A stretch of DNA of 20,405 bases, taken from NCBI GenBank assembly GCA_035938215.1, contig DASZHC010000215.1, forward strand, positions 1 to 20,405. Reading direction: 5' to 3'. Numbering within the stretch: the stretch's first letter is position 1; each line of letters starts with the position of its first letter. The notes beneath the pieces were generated by a model, which searched no databases, was not told the DNA's origin, and saw only the letters and a program-made list of their open reading frames with translations. This document shows positions 7,895-15,643 of this stretch, piece by piece. This DNA is from DASZHC01 sp035938215. GTDB taxonomy: Bacteria > Verrucomicrobiota > Verrucomicrobiia > Chthoniobacterales > JAFAMB01. The position numbers were made by a program, and so were the translations under genes.

Positions 7895-8298
7895 TCATGG
7901 TCATCCAGGTGAAGCGCTAAGGCTGAGCGGCCGTGGGGCCGTATCAATATCGGGTAACAGACCTGAATATTGACTTCCGCCATGAGAAGAGTTTGCAACA
8001 TGCGCCTGAGATCGATCGCAACTTCATTCATTTCCACAACAAGTATTTCCGAGATACTGTATGCAATCTCATGAACATCGAAGAGATCTTCGACCGCGTC
8101 TGGATCACTCACAACAATCCTCACAATCGCCGAATCGGTCGAATCCTGAGAATTCAAAGCAAGAACATGCACATCGTTGTCATTGAGAAGCCGAACGACC
8201 TCGAGTAATGCCCCAACCCTGTTCTGTAAAAAGATGGAGTATTGCCTAACTGTTGGCCCTGCCGTTTTTTCCGTTACCTTCGACACATCCGTTGCCAT
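7828..8298 (-). CDS. Double ACT-domain protein
   Basis: A 156-residue protein made of two ACT-type modules and no catalytic domain. The first runs from about residue 17 (VRQYSIFLQNRVGALLEVVRLLNDNDVHVLALN) to 85 and shows the ACT signature of a Gly-Ala-Leu turn after strand one. The second starts at about residue 86 (EILVVEMNEVAIDLRRMLQTLLMAEVNIQ). ACT domains bind amino acids or similar small ligands, and stand-alone pairs act as regulators, for example of amino-acid biosynthesis. No partner enzyme is adjacent, so the ligand is unknown. ATG start; cytoplasmic. The 3' end may overlap the 5' end of the CxxC gene. Confidence 0.85.
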   Translation of the reverse strand: MATDVSKVTEKTAGPTVRQYSIFLQNRVGALLEVVRLLNDNDVHVLALNSQDSTDSAIVRIVVSDPDAVEDLFDVHEIAYSISEILVVEMNEVAIDLRRMLQTLLMAEVNIQVCYPILIRPHGRSALALHLDDHECGWSALVGERFRILSQSDLSR

Positions 8299-8316
8299 GA
8301 AGATGGCCAGAAAATT

Positions 8317-8754
8317 TCATTTGTACGAGTAAATCAAGCAAAACGTGGCCGGTTGGCCATCCTCCAAAGCCACTTTCACATAGTAGACACCGCTTGCTTC
8401 CGGACTAAAACCCGCAGCTGCGCGCGTCCCGGACTGGTACGGCTCATAGCTTACCGGGTTTCCAGCTTCATCGAAAACGGAAACTTTCAGTTTTTCAGCT
8501 TTCTCACCCGTTGACGCGGTAAACCAGTAAGCGTTGCCGTTGTAAAGATTGACGGCGACAAGCGCGGATTGGTCCATGGAGACCTTGCCATAATAGTTTC
8601 CGTCCCGAATCTTGAATCCATCGTTTTGGAAGGCGCCGGCAAAGTCGATCACGTCGTTACGCGCCGCGACCTGGTCATCCGTTTCGGCTTCAACGATGGA
8701 ACAGTGCGTCGCGACCAAGCAGCTGACGGCTACCGTTAAAACAAGACGATTCAT
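8317..8754 (-). CDS. Small secreted protein, unknown
   Basis: A 145-residue exported protein of unknown function. The N-terminus MNRLVLTVAVSCLVATHC... is a signal peptide, with likely cleavage after VEA near residue 23. The mature part looks like one beta-rich domain (LVAVNLYNGNAYWFTAS, KLKVSVFDEAGNPVSYEPY, SGVYYVKVALEDG), reminiscent of bacterial pre-peptidase C-terminal or other jelly-roll modules, but I do not claim a family. Its ATG overlaps the stop of the upstream gene in an ATGA, so the two are translated together and probably act together in the envelope. Confidence 0.85.
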   Translation of the reverse strand: MNRLVLTVAVSCLVATHCSIVEAETDDQVAARNDVIDFAGAFQNDGFKIRDGNYYGKVSMDQSALVAVNLYNGNAYWFTASTGEKAEKLKVSVFDEAGNPVSYEPYQSGTRAAAGFSPEASGVYYVKVALEDGQPATFCLIYSYK

Positions 8755-9572
8755 TCAGAAACTCCGATTTCCTTTGTCAGCTTCGCTGACGCTGCATTCA
8801 ACTCCTTAACCTCGTCAACCGTCGGAACGTGATCGGGTGCGAAAGAGACCATCCTTTGAATATCGTTGAGTTCCCCAACCAGCTTTTGGACCAATGGATC
8901 TTTCCCAAGTCTATCGGGCAAAAGCGCCAATTTGTTTTTCAGGAAGGCTACTAGCGCAGGTTGGCGTAACAGCTTTGCGCTATCGGCATTGTAGTTTTGC
9001 ATTACAAGGCCTGTTACAACTTCCGTACCTCGTATCCATCCCCCGACACTGACAAGCGTAATGAGGTCGATGTCCCGGTTTTCCTCCAGCGCCTTTTTGA
9101 CTTCGTTCTGTGTGGCTTCGAGTTCTTCGTTCAATTGAGCCCACGCATTGTTTTCGGCGAATTGGGTGATGCTGGCGCCTCGCGCGAGTACAGTTTGAGA
9201 GATGCTGAGTTTTTTGGCCAGCGCTAGGACATCCTTCCCGATGTTTTTTACTTGCTGACTGTCCTGTGCTTCAACAGCGATATATCCATCGGCGATCAAT
9301 GTGCCGAGATTCAATGCCATCTGTGCGCGATCGGCTGACCTGATCGATATCGGGGGCCGGTATTCAGATGTCCAGTTCGGCTTAGCGCCTTTTTCGATTG
9401 CCGCGAAGAATTCTCCCGGAGTCGGGACGGTAAGCGCATCGATAGAAACAGCGCTCTTTAAATCTTCGGCAGAGAGTGGTTTGTCCGAAGCTGGTTGCTG
9501 CTCAGCCAATGCCAAAACGGTGGGAATCAAGACAATGACGCTCAACCGGAGCCATTTCCGCAACAAGGGCAT
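8751..9572 (-). CDS. Exported helical protein, unknown
   Basis: A 273-residue exported protein of unknown function. I start at the ATG giving MPLLRKWLRLSVIVLIPTVLALAEQQ because it places a signal peptide at the N-terminus; a longer frame reaching 9728 adds residues that overlap the purS side and have no signal. The mature part is mostly alpha-helical, with LNEELEATQNEVKKALEEN and a C-terminal VPTVDEVKELNAASAKLTKEIG. It overlaps the next gene by four bases (ATGA), forming a two-gene secreted unit. It diverges from purS across about 155 bp. Confidence 0.85.
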   Translation of the reverse strand: MPLLRKWLRLSVIVLIPTVLALAEQQPASDKPLSAEDLKSAVSIDALTVPTPGEFFAAIEKGAKPNWTSEYRPPISIRSADRAQMALNLGTLIADGYIAVEAQDSQQVKNIGKDVLALAKKLSISQTVLARGASITQFAENNAWAQLNEELEATQNEVKKALEENRDIDLITLVSVGGWIRGTEVVTGLVMQNYNADSAKLLRQPALVAFLKNKLALLPDRLGKDPLVQKLVGELNDIQRMVSFAPDHVPTVDEVKELNAASAKLTKEIGVSE

Positions 9573-9726
9573 ATCACCGCAGTTTATCAATTGAGGGTCC
9601 CATGTCCAGTCCTGCCTCACCTGTACCGGGTGAAACGGTGGTCGCAACGACTTGCCGCGCTCCGCCCCAATTTCCGGAAAATTTCGCTTGTCGAAGCCGA
9701 AATGTGCCTGGATTGTGGGGGCTCTC

Positions 9727-9987
9727 ATGAAGGTGTGCGTTGTCGTGATGCCGAAGCAAAGCGTCCTGGATCCGCAAGGCGTTGCAGTGCGGAACGCCTT
9801 AAAAGATGTCGGCCTTCAAACCGTTGAGAGTGTGCGCGTTGGAAAGTTATTGGAACTTGAATTCGCGACCGTGCCGGATGAACAGAGATTGGATGAAATC
9901 TGCCGCGACCTTCTCTCCAACCCCGTGATCGAGGACTACGCGATTCGATATCCTAGCGAGGCCGCGCCTCAGACCGGCGAGATGTAA
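9727..9987 (+). CDS. purS: Phosphoribosylformylglycinamidine synthase subunit PurS
   Basis: An 86-residue protein matching PurS, the small subunit that joins PurQ and PurL in the fourth step of purine synthesis (FGAR to FGAM). It has the typical start MKVCVVVMPKQSVLDPQGVAV, the central ALKDVGLQTVESVRVGKLLELEF, and the NPVIEDYAIR end. Length is normal. I start at ATG 9727, since the upstream residues of the longer frame are foreign to the family. No purQ or purL follows; a broken sbcC begins within about 50 bases of the stop, so purS is separated from its usual partners here. Confidence 0.93.
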   Translation: MKVCVVVMPKQSVLDPQGVAVRNALKDVGLQTVESVRVGKLLELEFATVPDEQRLDEICRDLLSNPVIEDYAIRYPSEAAPQTGEM

Positions 9988-10019
9988 GGATCTCAAGGTC
10001 GCGTTTGGTTCGGACGAGA

Positions 10020-10704
10020 CCCTTGACCAAGAGCACGCTGCTCGATGCGCTTTGCCTCGCGCTTTATGAAAGGACGCCGCCGGCTGGACGTTGTTCGCAG
10101 CGCGATCAAATTGCCGGACGGAAGTGATCTCATTTCACAAAGTGATCCTGCTAACCTACTGCGCCGCGGCGCCAGTGAAGGGTTTGCGGAGGTCGCATTC
10201 GTAGGTGTAGATCGTGCCACGTACACGGCGCGATGGAAGGTCCGGCGCGCCCACAACCGGTTGTGATGGCGCTTTGCAGAAGGCAGAGTTGACGCTGTTT
10301 CGTGGAGATGTCCGGTCTGACACCCCCGGGGTGATCGAGCAGGGGGAAAAGGGCGAAGTCCTTCCTGCGATCGCGGCAAAAGTCGGGCTCTCTTTGAACA
10401 GTTCACATGTCCGACGGCGAAACGTTTCTGGTCTCGCTGGCACTCACGCTTGGCCTTGCGTCGCTGATTTCTAATCGGCTCAGGATTGAGTCGCTCTTTT
10501 ATTGATAAAGGGTTCGGCAGCCTCGATCAAGAAACGCTGAACATTGCCATGGGCGCACTCATGAGTCTGGAAGCGCAGGGGCGAAAAGTAGGCATCATTT
10601 CGCATGTGCCGGAAATGGCCGACGCTATCCCAGTTCAAATCCGTGTCGTCAAAGGCCGCAACGGCGCTTCGCGGATTGTCGTGCCGGGCGCGGCCCCGAA
10701 ATAG
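10020..10704 (+). pseudogene. sbcC: sbcC-type exonuclease gene, internally deleted and frameshifted
   Basis: Remnant of the large ATPase subunit of the SbcCD nuclease, read in five pieces. 10026-10082: TKSTLLDALCLALYERTPP, the end of Walker A with the preceding GxxGxG gone. 10075-10266: RRLDVVRSAIKLPDGSDL... to a stop. 10262-10396: GALQKAELTLFRGDVRSDTP... AAKVGLS. 10393-10406: FEQFT, joined directly to 10407-10505: MSDGETFLVSLALTLGLASL, near the C-terminus. 10498-10704: FIDKGFGSLDQETL with GIISHVPEMAD. Family members are about 1000 residues, so the coiled-coil middle (several hundred residues or more) is missing. An extra T in the run at 10497-10500 shifts the frame, and the Walker B acid is Lys (FIDKGF for FIDEGF). 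It cannot make a working protein. Confidence 0.88.
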
Positions 10705-10717
10705 CCTCGGTTATGGA

Positions 10718-10746
10718 GGGACAGTCTCCGTGCCGTCCCATTTTTT
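10718..10746 (+). terminator. Hairpin with T-run after the sbcC remnant
   Basis: GGGACAG (10718-10724) pairs with CCGTCCC (10733-10739) with one mismatch and an 8-base loop, followed by ATTTTTT. This has the form of an intrinsic terminator for rightward transcription. The same hairpin, without the T-run, occurs at 12894-12915. Confidence 0.65.
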
Positions 10747-10765
10747 AACCCGTTGTGCGAATCAG

Positions 10766-10856
10766 GCTCTTAAACAGGCGCCCAGCGACTGTTTAAGAGC
10801 TTTCTAACCCGCAATGAGTGCGTCGCAGCGGCTTATGCGCGGTTTTTGCGGGTTAG
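10766..10856. repeat. Two further tandem perfect hairpins
   Basis: GCTCTTAAACAG (10766-10777) pairs perfectly with 10789-10800 (12 pairs, 11-base loop). Three bases later CTAACCCGCAA (10804-10814) pairs perfectly with 10846-10856 (11 pairs, 31-base loop). They lie between the rightward sbcC remnant and the leftward small membrane protein gene, so they may insulate converging transcripts. Confidence 0.75.
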
Positions 10857-10868
10857 TCGCGAAATCGA

Positions 10869-11090
10869 TTATCCTCTCTTCCAGTACGCACGCGCCGCAG
10901 CGAAAAAGATCGCACCGGCAAAAATGCTGACACAGCTTCCCAGATAACTGTAGTTATTCTCCAAGTCAGAGACCGCAGCTGAATATCCCTGGGCTTGGCA
11001 AACGAAGGAGAGAATCCCAAGCAAAGAAAATCCGAGCGCCAGCATTACTAAACTGACTCCAGCGAATAGATATTTTAGATCTTTTGACAT
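10869..11090 (-). CDS. Small two-helix membrane protein
   Basis: A 73-residue protein with two predicted membrane helices: YLFAGVSLVMLALGFSLLGILSFV (residues about 7-30) and SCVSIFAGAIFFAAARAY (about 52-69), joined by a polar loop with NNYSYLG and ending in basic WKRG. It should sit in the inner membrane. Function unknown; I recognise no family. A Shine-Dalgarno-like GGAGG lies about nine bases before the ATG, which is unusual here and supports the start. It points toward the three hairpins at 10718-10856. Confidence 0.65.
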   Translation of the reverse strand: MSKDLKYLFAGVSLVMLALGFSLLGILSFVCQAQGYSAAVSDLENNYSYLGSCVSIFAGAIFFAAARAYWKRG

Positions 11091-11390
11091 CGGCTTCTTC
11101 CTCCGTGGCTGACAAGCTATGCGCCTCTCAGGAACTGTTAGCGTTAAGGGATCGGATAAGGTGCCATGGGTTAATTATGACGACGTGTAGTTGATCGCCT
11201 GGCGACCGCAGCATCATGACAAACAAGCGGTTTTTAGGTGGAAAGTCCTTTCGCATACATTCAGCAGTCCGTTCGACTGGATGATATGACGAACGATTCC
11301 GCGGTCGGGATCGGGACAATGTAGAAAAAGGCAATTTCATGGATTTGGGGTTCAGAAAATTTAGGTTTTCTATGAAAAAATGCTAAGTAT

Positions 11391-11413
11391 ATAACATATG
11401 CATATTATGTTAT
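11391..11413. repeat. AT-rich dyad
   Basis: ATAACATA (11391-11398) is the exact reverse complement of TATGTTAT (11406-11413), with a 7-base spacer, in an AT-rich patch within a gene-free region. It could be a protein site; nothing nearby identifies the protein. Confidence 0.5.
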
Positions 11414-11684
11414 TAGTGTACGAATGTGCCGCGCAGCCGTTGTTCAGCACGGTTTGACAGGAGCTCGCCGATTCCGACGTGGTCTCGACGGGGAGCCAGT
11501 AACGTTGGCTACATCAGAGTCCCATTCGCACGTGGAGGTAGTCCGTGTCTGCGGAGATCGAGAGAACGAAAATGATCTGGGTTGAACGCATTAGGTAGTT
11601 TACCTCCTTTCTTCAGAAGTAGTGCTACGAACTGAGCTAGATCAAACACTAGATATGTGATCTTTGCAAACGGTAAAAACAAAT

Positions 11685-11717
11685 ATTACCCGATTGGGTA
11701 ATACGACGGGGTCGTAT
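11685..11717. repeat. Two adjoining perfect hairpins
   Basis: ATTACCC (11685-11691) pairs with GGGTAAT (11696-11702), and ATACGAC (11701-11707) pairs with GTCGTAT (11711-11717). The two stems share two bases, so only one can form fully at a time or they stack end to end. No flanking gene is clear. Confidence 0.6.
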
Positions 11718-11930
11718 CTCGACTTTCAACGCAATTGCTGCCGATGAGACACTCCAGGACGTTTTCTTCGGATTCAGCAAAGAGATCGATTTTGTTTGCC
11801 GGAGATATGCCAGGCATGCGATGCTCGGAATCGCAATGCGACCTCATTGCGTCTCTAGGTTCGGGCTGCGTCTGGAGAAGTTCTGGCCAAATAATTTACC
11901 TTTGGTTCCAGAGCCAAATTCTCAGCAATC

Positions 11931-11966
11931 AAGGACGAGTTCGAGGTCGAGGACGCGGACGAGTTT
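11931..11966. repeat. Phased 6-bp repeat array (GAGnnC type), second copy
   Basis: Six successive hexamers in perfect phase: AAGGAC, GAGTTC, GAGGTC, GAGGAC, GCGGAC, GAGTTT. It matches the array at 2634-2663 in period and consensus. Confidence 0.7.
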
Positions 11967-12568
11967 TAAGATTTTGGCGCAGCAACCCAGCGGGACAACG
12001 AGAACAAAGTTCCCGTGCTCATTCACATAATGGGCTAAATTTTCTGTTGCCGCGCATCCGAGCGTTGCTCGCAACGCCCCTCGTGAGGCTTAGAGCCTCC
12101 ACCATCAGTTCTTGGAGGGCAGCCCGATAAGAAGGCCTGATCTCCGAGGCAGGCGTTTTGGTTGCGCGTCGCTAGTCGATAAACGCTGGCCCCAAAAAAG
12201 GGCTGATTGTCCAAAGGTGACTTTTCCATTCGTCGTAACTTTGAATTCAGGACAAAGGATAGTCACACAAACCGAACCTTTTGACGACACACTTTCACCC
12301 TCGACACATGAGCCATACCTACACCGCACTCGATTTTGATGCTCGCCGGGCGACTCGCGGATTTGCCAGCCTTCACTGGTCAACGCGCGGTCGACATGCT
12401 GACAAGCCGGCTCGAACGATCGCCCAAAGCGCTCCTCCGTGGAATGATCACATCGGAGCCGCCACGCGAACAGAACTATCGGACGAGGCTAAGGGTGCGG
12501 GCAACGGCTCGAAAAACCGGACGACAGCTTCGCCGCCCGATGCACAACCCGCCTGGACCGGAAACGAC

Positions 12569-12751
12569 ATGAGCGCCTCGACTGCAACCCTGACGCTCCT
12601 GCTGCTTGCGACAGTCGCAGCAGTGCATTCTGATCACCCGACATTCTGGCTTTCGATCGGACCCGCCCCCCTTTCAGCCGGATTGGCGGCGTTAACGTTC
12701 TTCCGGCGTAAATATGGCCGCCATGGAAGGACCGCGCCGGCGACGTCCTAA
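12569..12751 (+). CDS. Possible small membrane peptide
   Basis: A 60-codon frame starting at ATG with one hydrophobic segment near the N-terminus (ATLTLLLLATVAAVHS) and a second weaker one (FWLSIGPAPLSAGLAALTFF), ending in a basic tail. Its ATG overlaps by ATGA the stop of another open frame coming from 12336, which is the arrangement of coupled genes, but neither translation resembles a known family and the surroundings are gene-poor. It may be chance. Confidence 0.25.
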   Translation: MSASTATLTLLLLATVAAVHSDHPTFWLSIGPAPLSAGLAALTFFRRKYGRHGRTAPATS

Positions 12752-12893
12752 CTTGATTTAGCAAAACGATGAACAAATACCTTTCGATTGAAGAGCAGCA
12801 GGCCTTCTGGACGGAGTTGTTCTCAGTGACGATCCGTTACGAACAAAGGCGTGGCGGCGCTATGGAGGCCTGTCTGGATTTGTTTTCCAGGGA

Positions 12894-12915
12894 GGGACAG
12901 TCCGCGAGCCGTCCC
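12894..12915. repeat. GGGACAG...CCGTCCC hairpin, second copy
   Basis: GGGACAG (12894-12900) and CCGTCCC (12909-12915) with an 8-base loop match the hairpin at 10718-10739, including the flanking GGA before and ATT after. It lies about 45 bases beyond the stop of the leftward Gly/Tyr-rich gene, so it could help end that transcript. Confidence 0.55.
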
Positions 12916-12961
12916 ATTAACCATCTGCACAGATTCAACGAATCGTTTCGTAGCCCGCCGA

Positions 12962-13234
12962 TCAATCATCGTCCTCCCAATGATGGTGGCGATGATGGTG
13001 GCGACGATATTCTCCGTAATAGTAACCCGGATAATAGGCGGGGCGATAGTAGACGCGTCGGTGATAGTAATAATATCCGTACCCGGGATCACAGTAGCCG
13101 CCCTCATAATAGCCGGGCGCGTAATAACCAGGTGGGACGCCAACGTTTACGCTGAAATCTTGAGCCTTGGACTCTGATGTGCTGAAAACAATCAGCCCTG
13201 ACGCAGCGAGAATTAAAAGGAGATATTTTTTCAT
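12962..13234 (-). CDS. Small secreted Gly/Tyr/His-rich protein
   Basis: A 90-residue protein with a clear signal peptide (MKKYLLLILAASGLIVFSTS, cleavage probably after SKA near residue 24). The mature part is low-complexity: GYYAPGYYEGGYCDPGYGYYYYH, further Tyr/Arg/Pro stretches, then a His/Arg-rich HHHRHHHWEDDD tail. Such proteins are common in soil Verrucomicrobia and may be surface, matrix or metal-binding proteins; the His-rich acid tail could bind metal, but this is inference. I start at the second ATG (13234) because it gives a normal signal peptide; the ATG three codons upstream is possible. Confidence 0.8.
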   Translation of the reverse strand: MKKYLLLILAASGLIVFSTSESKAQDFSVNVGVPPGYYAPGYYEGGYCDPGYGYYYYHRRVYYRPAYYPGYYYGEYRRHHHRHHHWEDDD

Positions 13235-13369
13235 TTCGCGCATTTAGCAACCAACTCAGACGCACGACGAACGCCCGTTATTCAGCACCGAGAAAAAAAC
13301 GAGGTCGTTTTTTGGTGATCTCCCGGTTGCGAGCAAAGGATCGGCTGCCTCAGAGATGCGGTCCTAAAT

Positions 13370-13495
13370 AGAGCATGGCCTCAGGCGGCTAGAATCGTCG
13401 GTCTCCATGAGGAGGATGGCATCCACATCCAGGGGCAAACCCACGTGGGCATAGTCCTCTACGCACTGAACCCGTGCCGTTGAAACGAGAACAGA
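13370..13495 (-). pseudogene. glcD: Fragment of a glcD-type FAD-linked oxidase
   Basis: Leftward frame with TTIDSVLVSTARVQCVEDY and AHVGLPLDVDAILLMETDD. This resembles the C-terminal FAD-oxidase domain of GlcD (glycolate oxidase), where a segment of the type AxRAxEDFxxAGYPxDAEAILLxExDG is found. Only about 40 residues remain; the FAD-binding N-terminal domain and the rest of the C-terminal domain are absent, and the frame soon stops. It is a leftover, not a gene. Confidence 0.6.
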
Positions 13496-13546
13496 ATCAA
13501 TTGTCGTCAGGCCACCCGAAACAGCGAAATGTTGCTGGCTCTCGAC

Positions 13547-13580
13547 AAAATCCCACGAGCGCTTTGGCTCGTGGGATTTT
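13547..13580 (-). terminator. Strong hairpin terminator after the aldo/keto reductase gene
   Basis: AAAATCCCACGAGC (13547-13560) pairs perfectly with 13567-13580 over 14 bases with a 6-base loop. The arms end in A4 and T4, so it can act in both directions. It lies 30 bases beyond the stop of the leftward reductase gene and separates it from the glcD remnant. Confidence 0.85.
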
Positions 13581-13609
13581 CGGGCGTGCGCATTCGCCAT
13601 GGCGAGTCG

Positions 13610-14581
13610 TCACGCGACTCTTTTACTGTCGATATATCCTGGGCGTTCCCATGGCGCTGCGACGCCGGCCAAGGCGCTGCTGGCGTGCCTGTAAAGTTCA
13701 AACCGGCCGGCCGTTTTCATCGGTCTAAAGCCGGTGGCGACCGCCGCGTTCTCATTCAGACGGTTGGGGCTATCCAGACCCACGATCGCAGTGTGAACCC
13801 CATCCAGACTCAGCGCATACCGAAGAAGTTCCTTCGCCGGTAGCCCGGCTTGCCGGCCGTATCGGATCGTCTTCATCGCGATCACGCCGATCCCCCGAGC
13901 GCGTGCCAGAGGCAGCAGCTCGCCTTCATACTGACCCTTGTCCGGCCGCGTTGCCGGAAAGATTGTCAGCACCGTATCGGGATCGAATCGCTTGATGCAC
14001 TCGATCAAAATCTCTGCGCCCGAATGGCCGGTGACTCCGAAGGCGCGGATCATCTTCTGATTCTTTGCCTCGCGAGCGGCACGTACCGCGCCGGATTCTA
14101 TTCCACTCAAGTTCGACAACTCATGCGATCGAATATCGTGGAGCTGATACAAATCGATGTAACTCGTGCGCAAAACCTGCAGGCTCCGGTCAAGATCGCG
14201 TTTGAAGCCCTCGTAATCGCGGGCGTCGCTCTTGCTGGCCAGAAAGACTTTATCTCGATTGCTGGCTAGCACGGGAGCAATCATTCCTTCGCTCGGGCCG
14301 TAGCTGCGCGCGGTGTCCCAATAATTGATGCCTTTTGCGAGGCTTGATTCCAGCAACGCGTGACCCCTCTCCAGGTTCTGTTCATAGGCGTCCATGAATG
14401 CGCCGCCTAGCCCAAGACCCAGAATAGAAACATCTGCCCCGGTGCGGCCGAGTCGCCTGCGGTCGACCGGATCAGACTCGGTCTTGGCGGTGGCTGAGGC
14501 GGCCCGTGAAAGCAGACCTACGATTGCCGCGCCAAAGAGCGCGCGGCAAATGAAATCCCGGCGAGAGCTTCCGGCTTCCAT
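13610..14581 (-). CDS. Tat-exported aldo/keto reductase
   Basis: A 323-residue NADPH-type aldo/keto reductase. The catalytic tetrad can be read as Asp89 and Tyr94 (YWDTARSYG), Lys117 (FLASKSD) and His148 (LYQLHDIRS). The barrel starts at RRRLGRTGADVSILGLGLGG (about residue 41). The N-terminus SRRDFICRALFGAAIVGLLS is a twin-arginine signal, so the enzyme is probably exported folded with its cofactor; that is less common in this family. ATG start. The near-downstream terminator and the gap upstream suggest a single-gene unit. Confidence 0.9.
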   Translation of the reverse strand: MEAGSSRRDFICRALFGAAIVGLLSRAASATAKTESDPVDRRRLGRTGADVSILGLGLGGAFMDAYEQNLERGHALLESSLAKGINYWDTARSYGPSEGMIAPVLASNRDKVFLASKSDARDYEGFKRDLDRSLQVLRTSYIDLYQLHDIRSHELSNLSGIESGAVRAAREAKNQKMIRAFGVTGHSGAEILIECIKRFDPDTVLTIFPATRPDKGQYEGELLPLARARGIGVIAMKTIRYGRQAGLPAKELLRYALSLDGVHTAIVGLDSPNRLNENAAVATGFRPMKTAGRFELYRHASSALAGVAAPWERPGYIDSKRVA

Positions 14582-14614
14582 GCCTCAAACTCGCTTTGGA
14601 CCGCTCTTCCGTCA

Positions 14615-14677
14615 ATGAATGGACTGACTAGCGATCACAAATACCTGCGGCTCTGTGACCTATGCAAGGAACTTTAA
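14615..14677 (+). pseudogene. Short fragment related to the CxxC protein at 7400-7894
   Basis: A 20-codon frame, ATG to TAA, reading MNGLTSDHKYLRLCDLCKEL. From residue 9 it matches KYLRICDLCKD of the leftward gene at 7400-7894, and the DNA agrees at about 27 of 34 bases over that part. It lacks everything that follows in the longer protein, so it is most likely the leftover 5' end of a paralogue. Confidence 0.55.
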
Positions 14678-14778
14678 ATAGGTCGGCGCGATGCGTAACC
14701 CACGGTAGGGGCAGATCTCCGAGCTGCCAGCCGAGAATATTGGCGATTAACCTTTCCACAGACGGGATGGCTCGGAGA

Positions 14779-15555
14779 CTATGGTAATTTCCATAACTGC
14801 TTTAGACGAGCATACTCGGCCGATGGCAGCTGGACGATCAGCGGATTTTTATCTGCATCCAGCCAGTGGAGTAAACGCTCCAAGTTGGTTAAGCTGGCTG
14901 CGGTACATCCAGCCGTTCCAGTCCGGTCGAGATCCCAAACATGGAAGAAAATGCAGGAACCGAATCCGGGAATTTGCGACCAATTATGCTCTACCATCAC
15001 TCCAAACCTGTACCGGCTGCCTACCGCTAGCATCGACTCCGAAGTCGACCAGTCGAAATGCTTTATTTCTGCCCGGTCGACGACTCGATTGTAATATCTG
15101 GAGCGAGGATCATCAATCGCTTCCGTTGAGGGACCGATCGGTTCGTATGGAAATCGGAGAAAGCGAACTTGACCTGGACTCGCGGTCCCAAACAGTGAGA
15201 ATAACTTGAAGACGCCAGCCGGGGATTTTTGGTCGCCTTCCTTTTTTGCGGGCATTCCGGGTTCACCGGTACCGTGCAGGCCTATCCCCCAACCGAAGCC
15301 GTGTTTGCCAATCACTGCTGGAAACTGCTTTCCCACTTTTCGCCATAGCGTATCGCCCGCATGTGCCCGCTCCAGGAATTGAACAGTGGCATTGACATCA
15401 TTCCAGCTCTTAGTCGTTACGACGATCAGTTGGCGGCAGCTTTGGATTTCTGGAACTGAACGATGCAAAGATACCGGTGGTTCCGGGTGTGAACGGGAGG
15501 TGTAGCCAGTTTCGTTCATCCCCAAGCATCGGAATATCAGAACCATCAGCGTCAT
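14779..15555 (-). CDS. L,D-transpeptidase-like (YkuD) protein
   Basis: About 258 residues. The C-terminal half has the YkuD catalytic pattern: His205 in FFHVWDLDRTG and Cys217 in TAGCTAAS, the usual His...GC arrangement, preceded by GKHGFGWGIGLHGTGEP and SPAGVFKL as in L,D-transpeptidase-like proteins of the periplasm. Such enzymes cross-link peptidoglycan stems or attach lipoproteins through a Cys thioester. The N-terminus (MTLMVLIFRCLG) is weakly hydrophobic with a Cys; a short signal or lipoprotein anchor is possible but unclear, so the start is uncertain (a GTG at 15570 also fits). With the amidase it is the second peptidoglycan enzyme in the window. Confidence 0.82.
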   Translation of the reverse strand: MTLMVLIFRCLGMNETGYTSRSHPEPPVSLHRSVPEIQSCRQLIVVTTKSWNDVNATVQFLERAHAGDTLWRKVGKQFPAVIGKHGFGWGIGLHGTGEPGMPAKKEGDQKSPAGVFKLFSLFGTASPGQVRFLRFPYEPIGPSTEAIDDPRSRYYNRVVDRAEIKHFDWSTSESMLAVGSRYRFGVMVEHNWSQIPGFGSCIFFHVWDLDRTGTAGCTAASLTNLERLLHWLDADKNPLIVQLPSAEYARLKQLWKLP

Positions 15556-15643
15556 TTCTGTTGTTCTCACGGGTTGGCGGGGTGGGGTGGTGGAAATTTA
15601 TTCCGAACATGCCTGGCATTACGGGTTGGTAAAGGGGGGAGGG

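Larger units (their letters stand above)
11091..12568. other. Long stretch without a recognisable gene
   Basis: About 1.5 kb in which no frame gives a recognisable protein. Visible structure: an AT-rich dyad at 11391-11413 (ATAACATA/TATGTTAT), two adjoining hairpins at 11685-11717, and a phased 6-bp array at 11931-11966. Several frames of 60-130 codons exist (for example minus 11128-11340 and plus 11735-12130) but their translations are rich in Arg/Ser and look like random frames. It may be an old graveyard of genes or a regulatory/RNA region. Confidence 0.5.

Noticed and set aside
12769..13155. Plus-strand frame starting MNKYLSIEEQQAFWTELF
   Set aside because: Only the first 30 residues look plausible; the rest is the complement of the secreted Gly/Tyr-rich gene and a hairpin repeat.
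13294..13313. A/T hairpin (AAAAAACG/CGTTTTTT)
   Set aside because: The stem is almost all A-T pairs and no intact gene ends next to it, so a terminator call is not supported.
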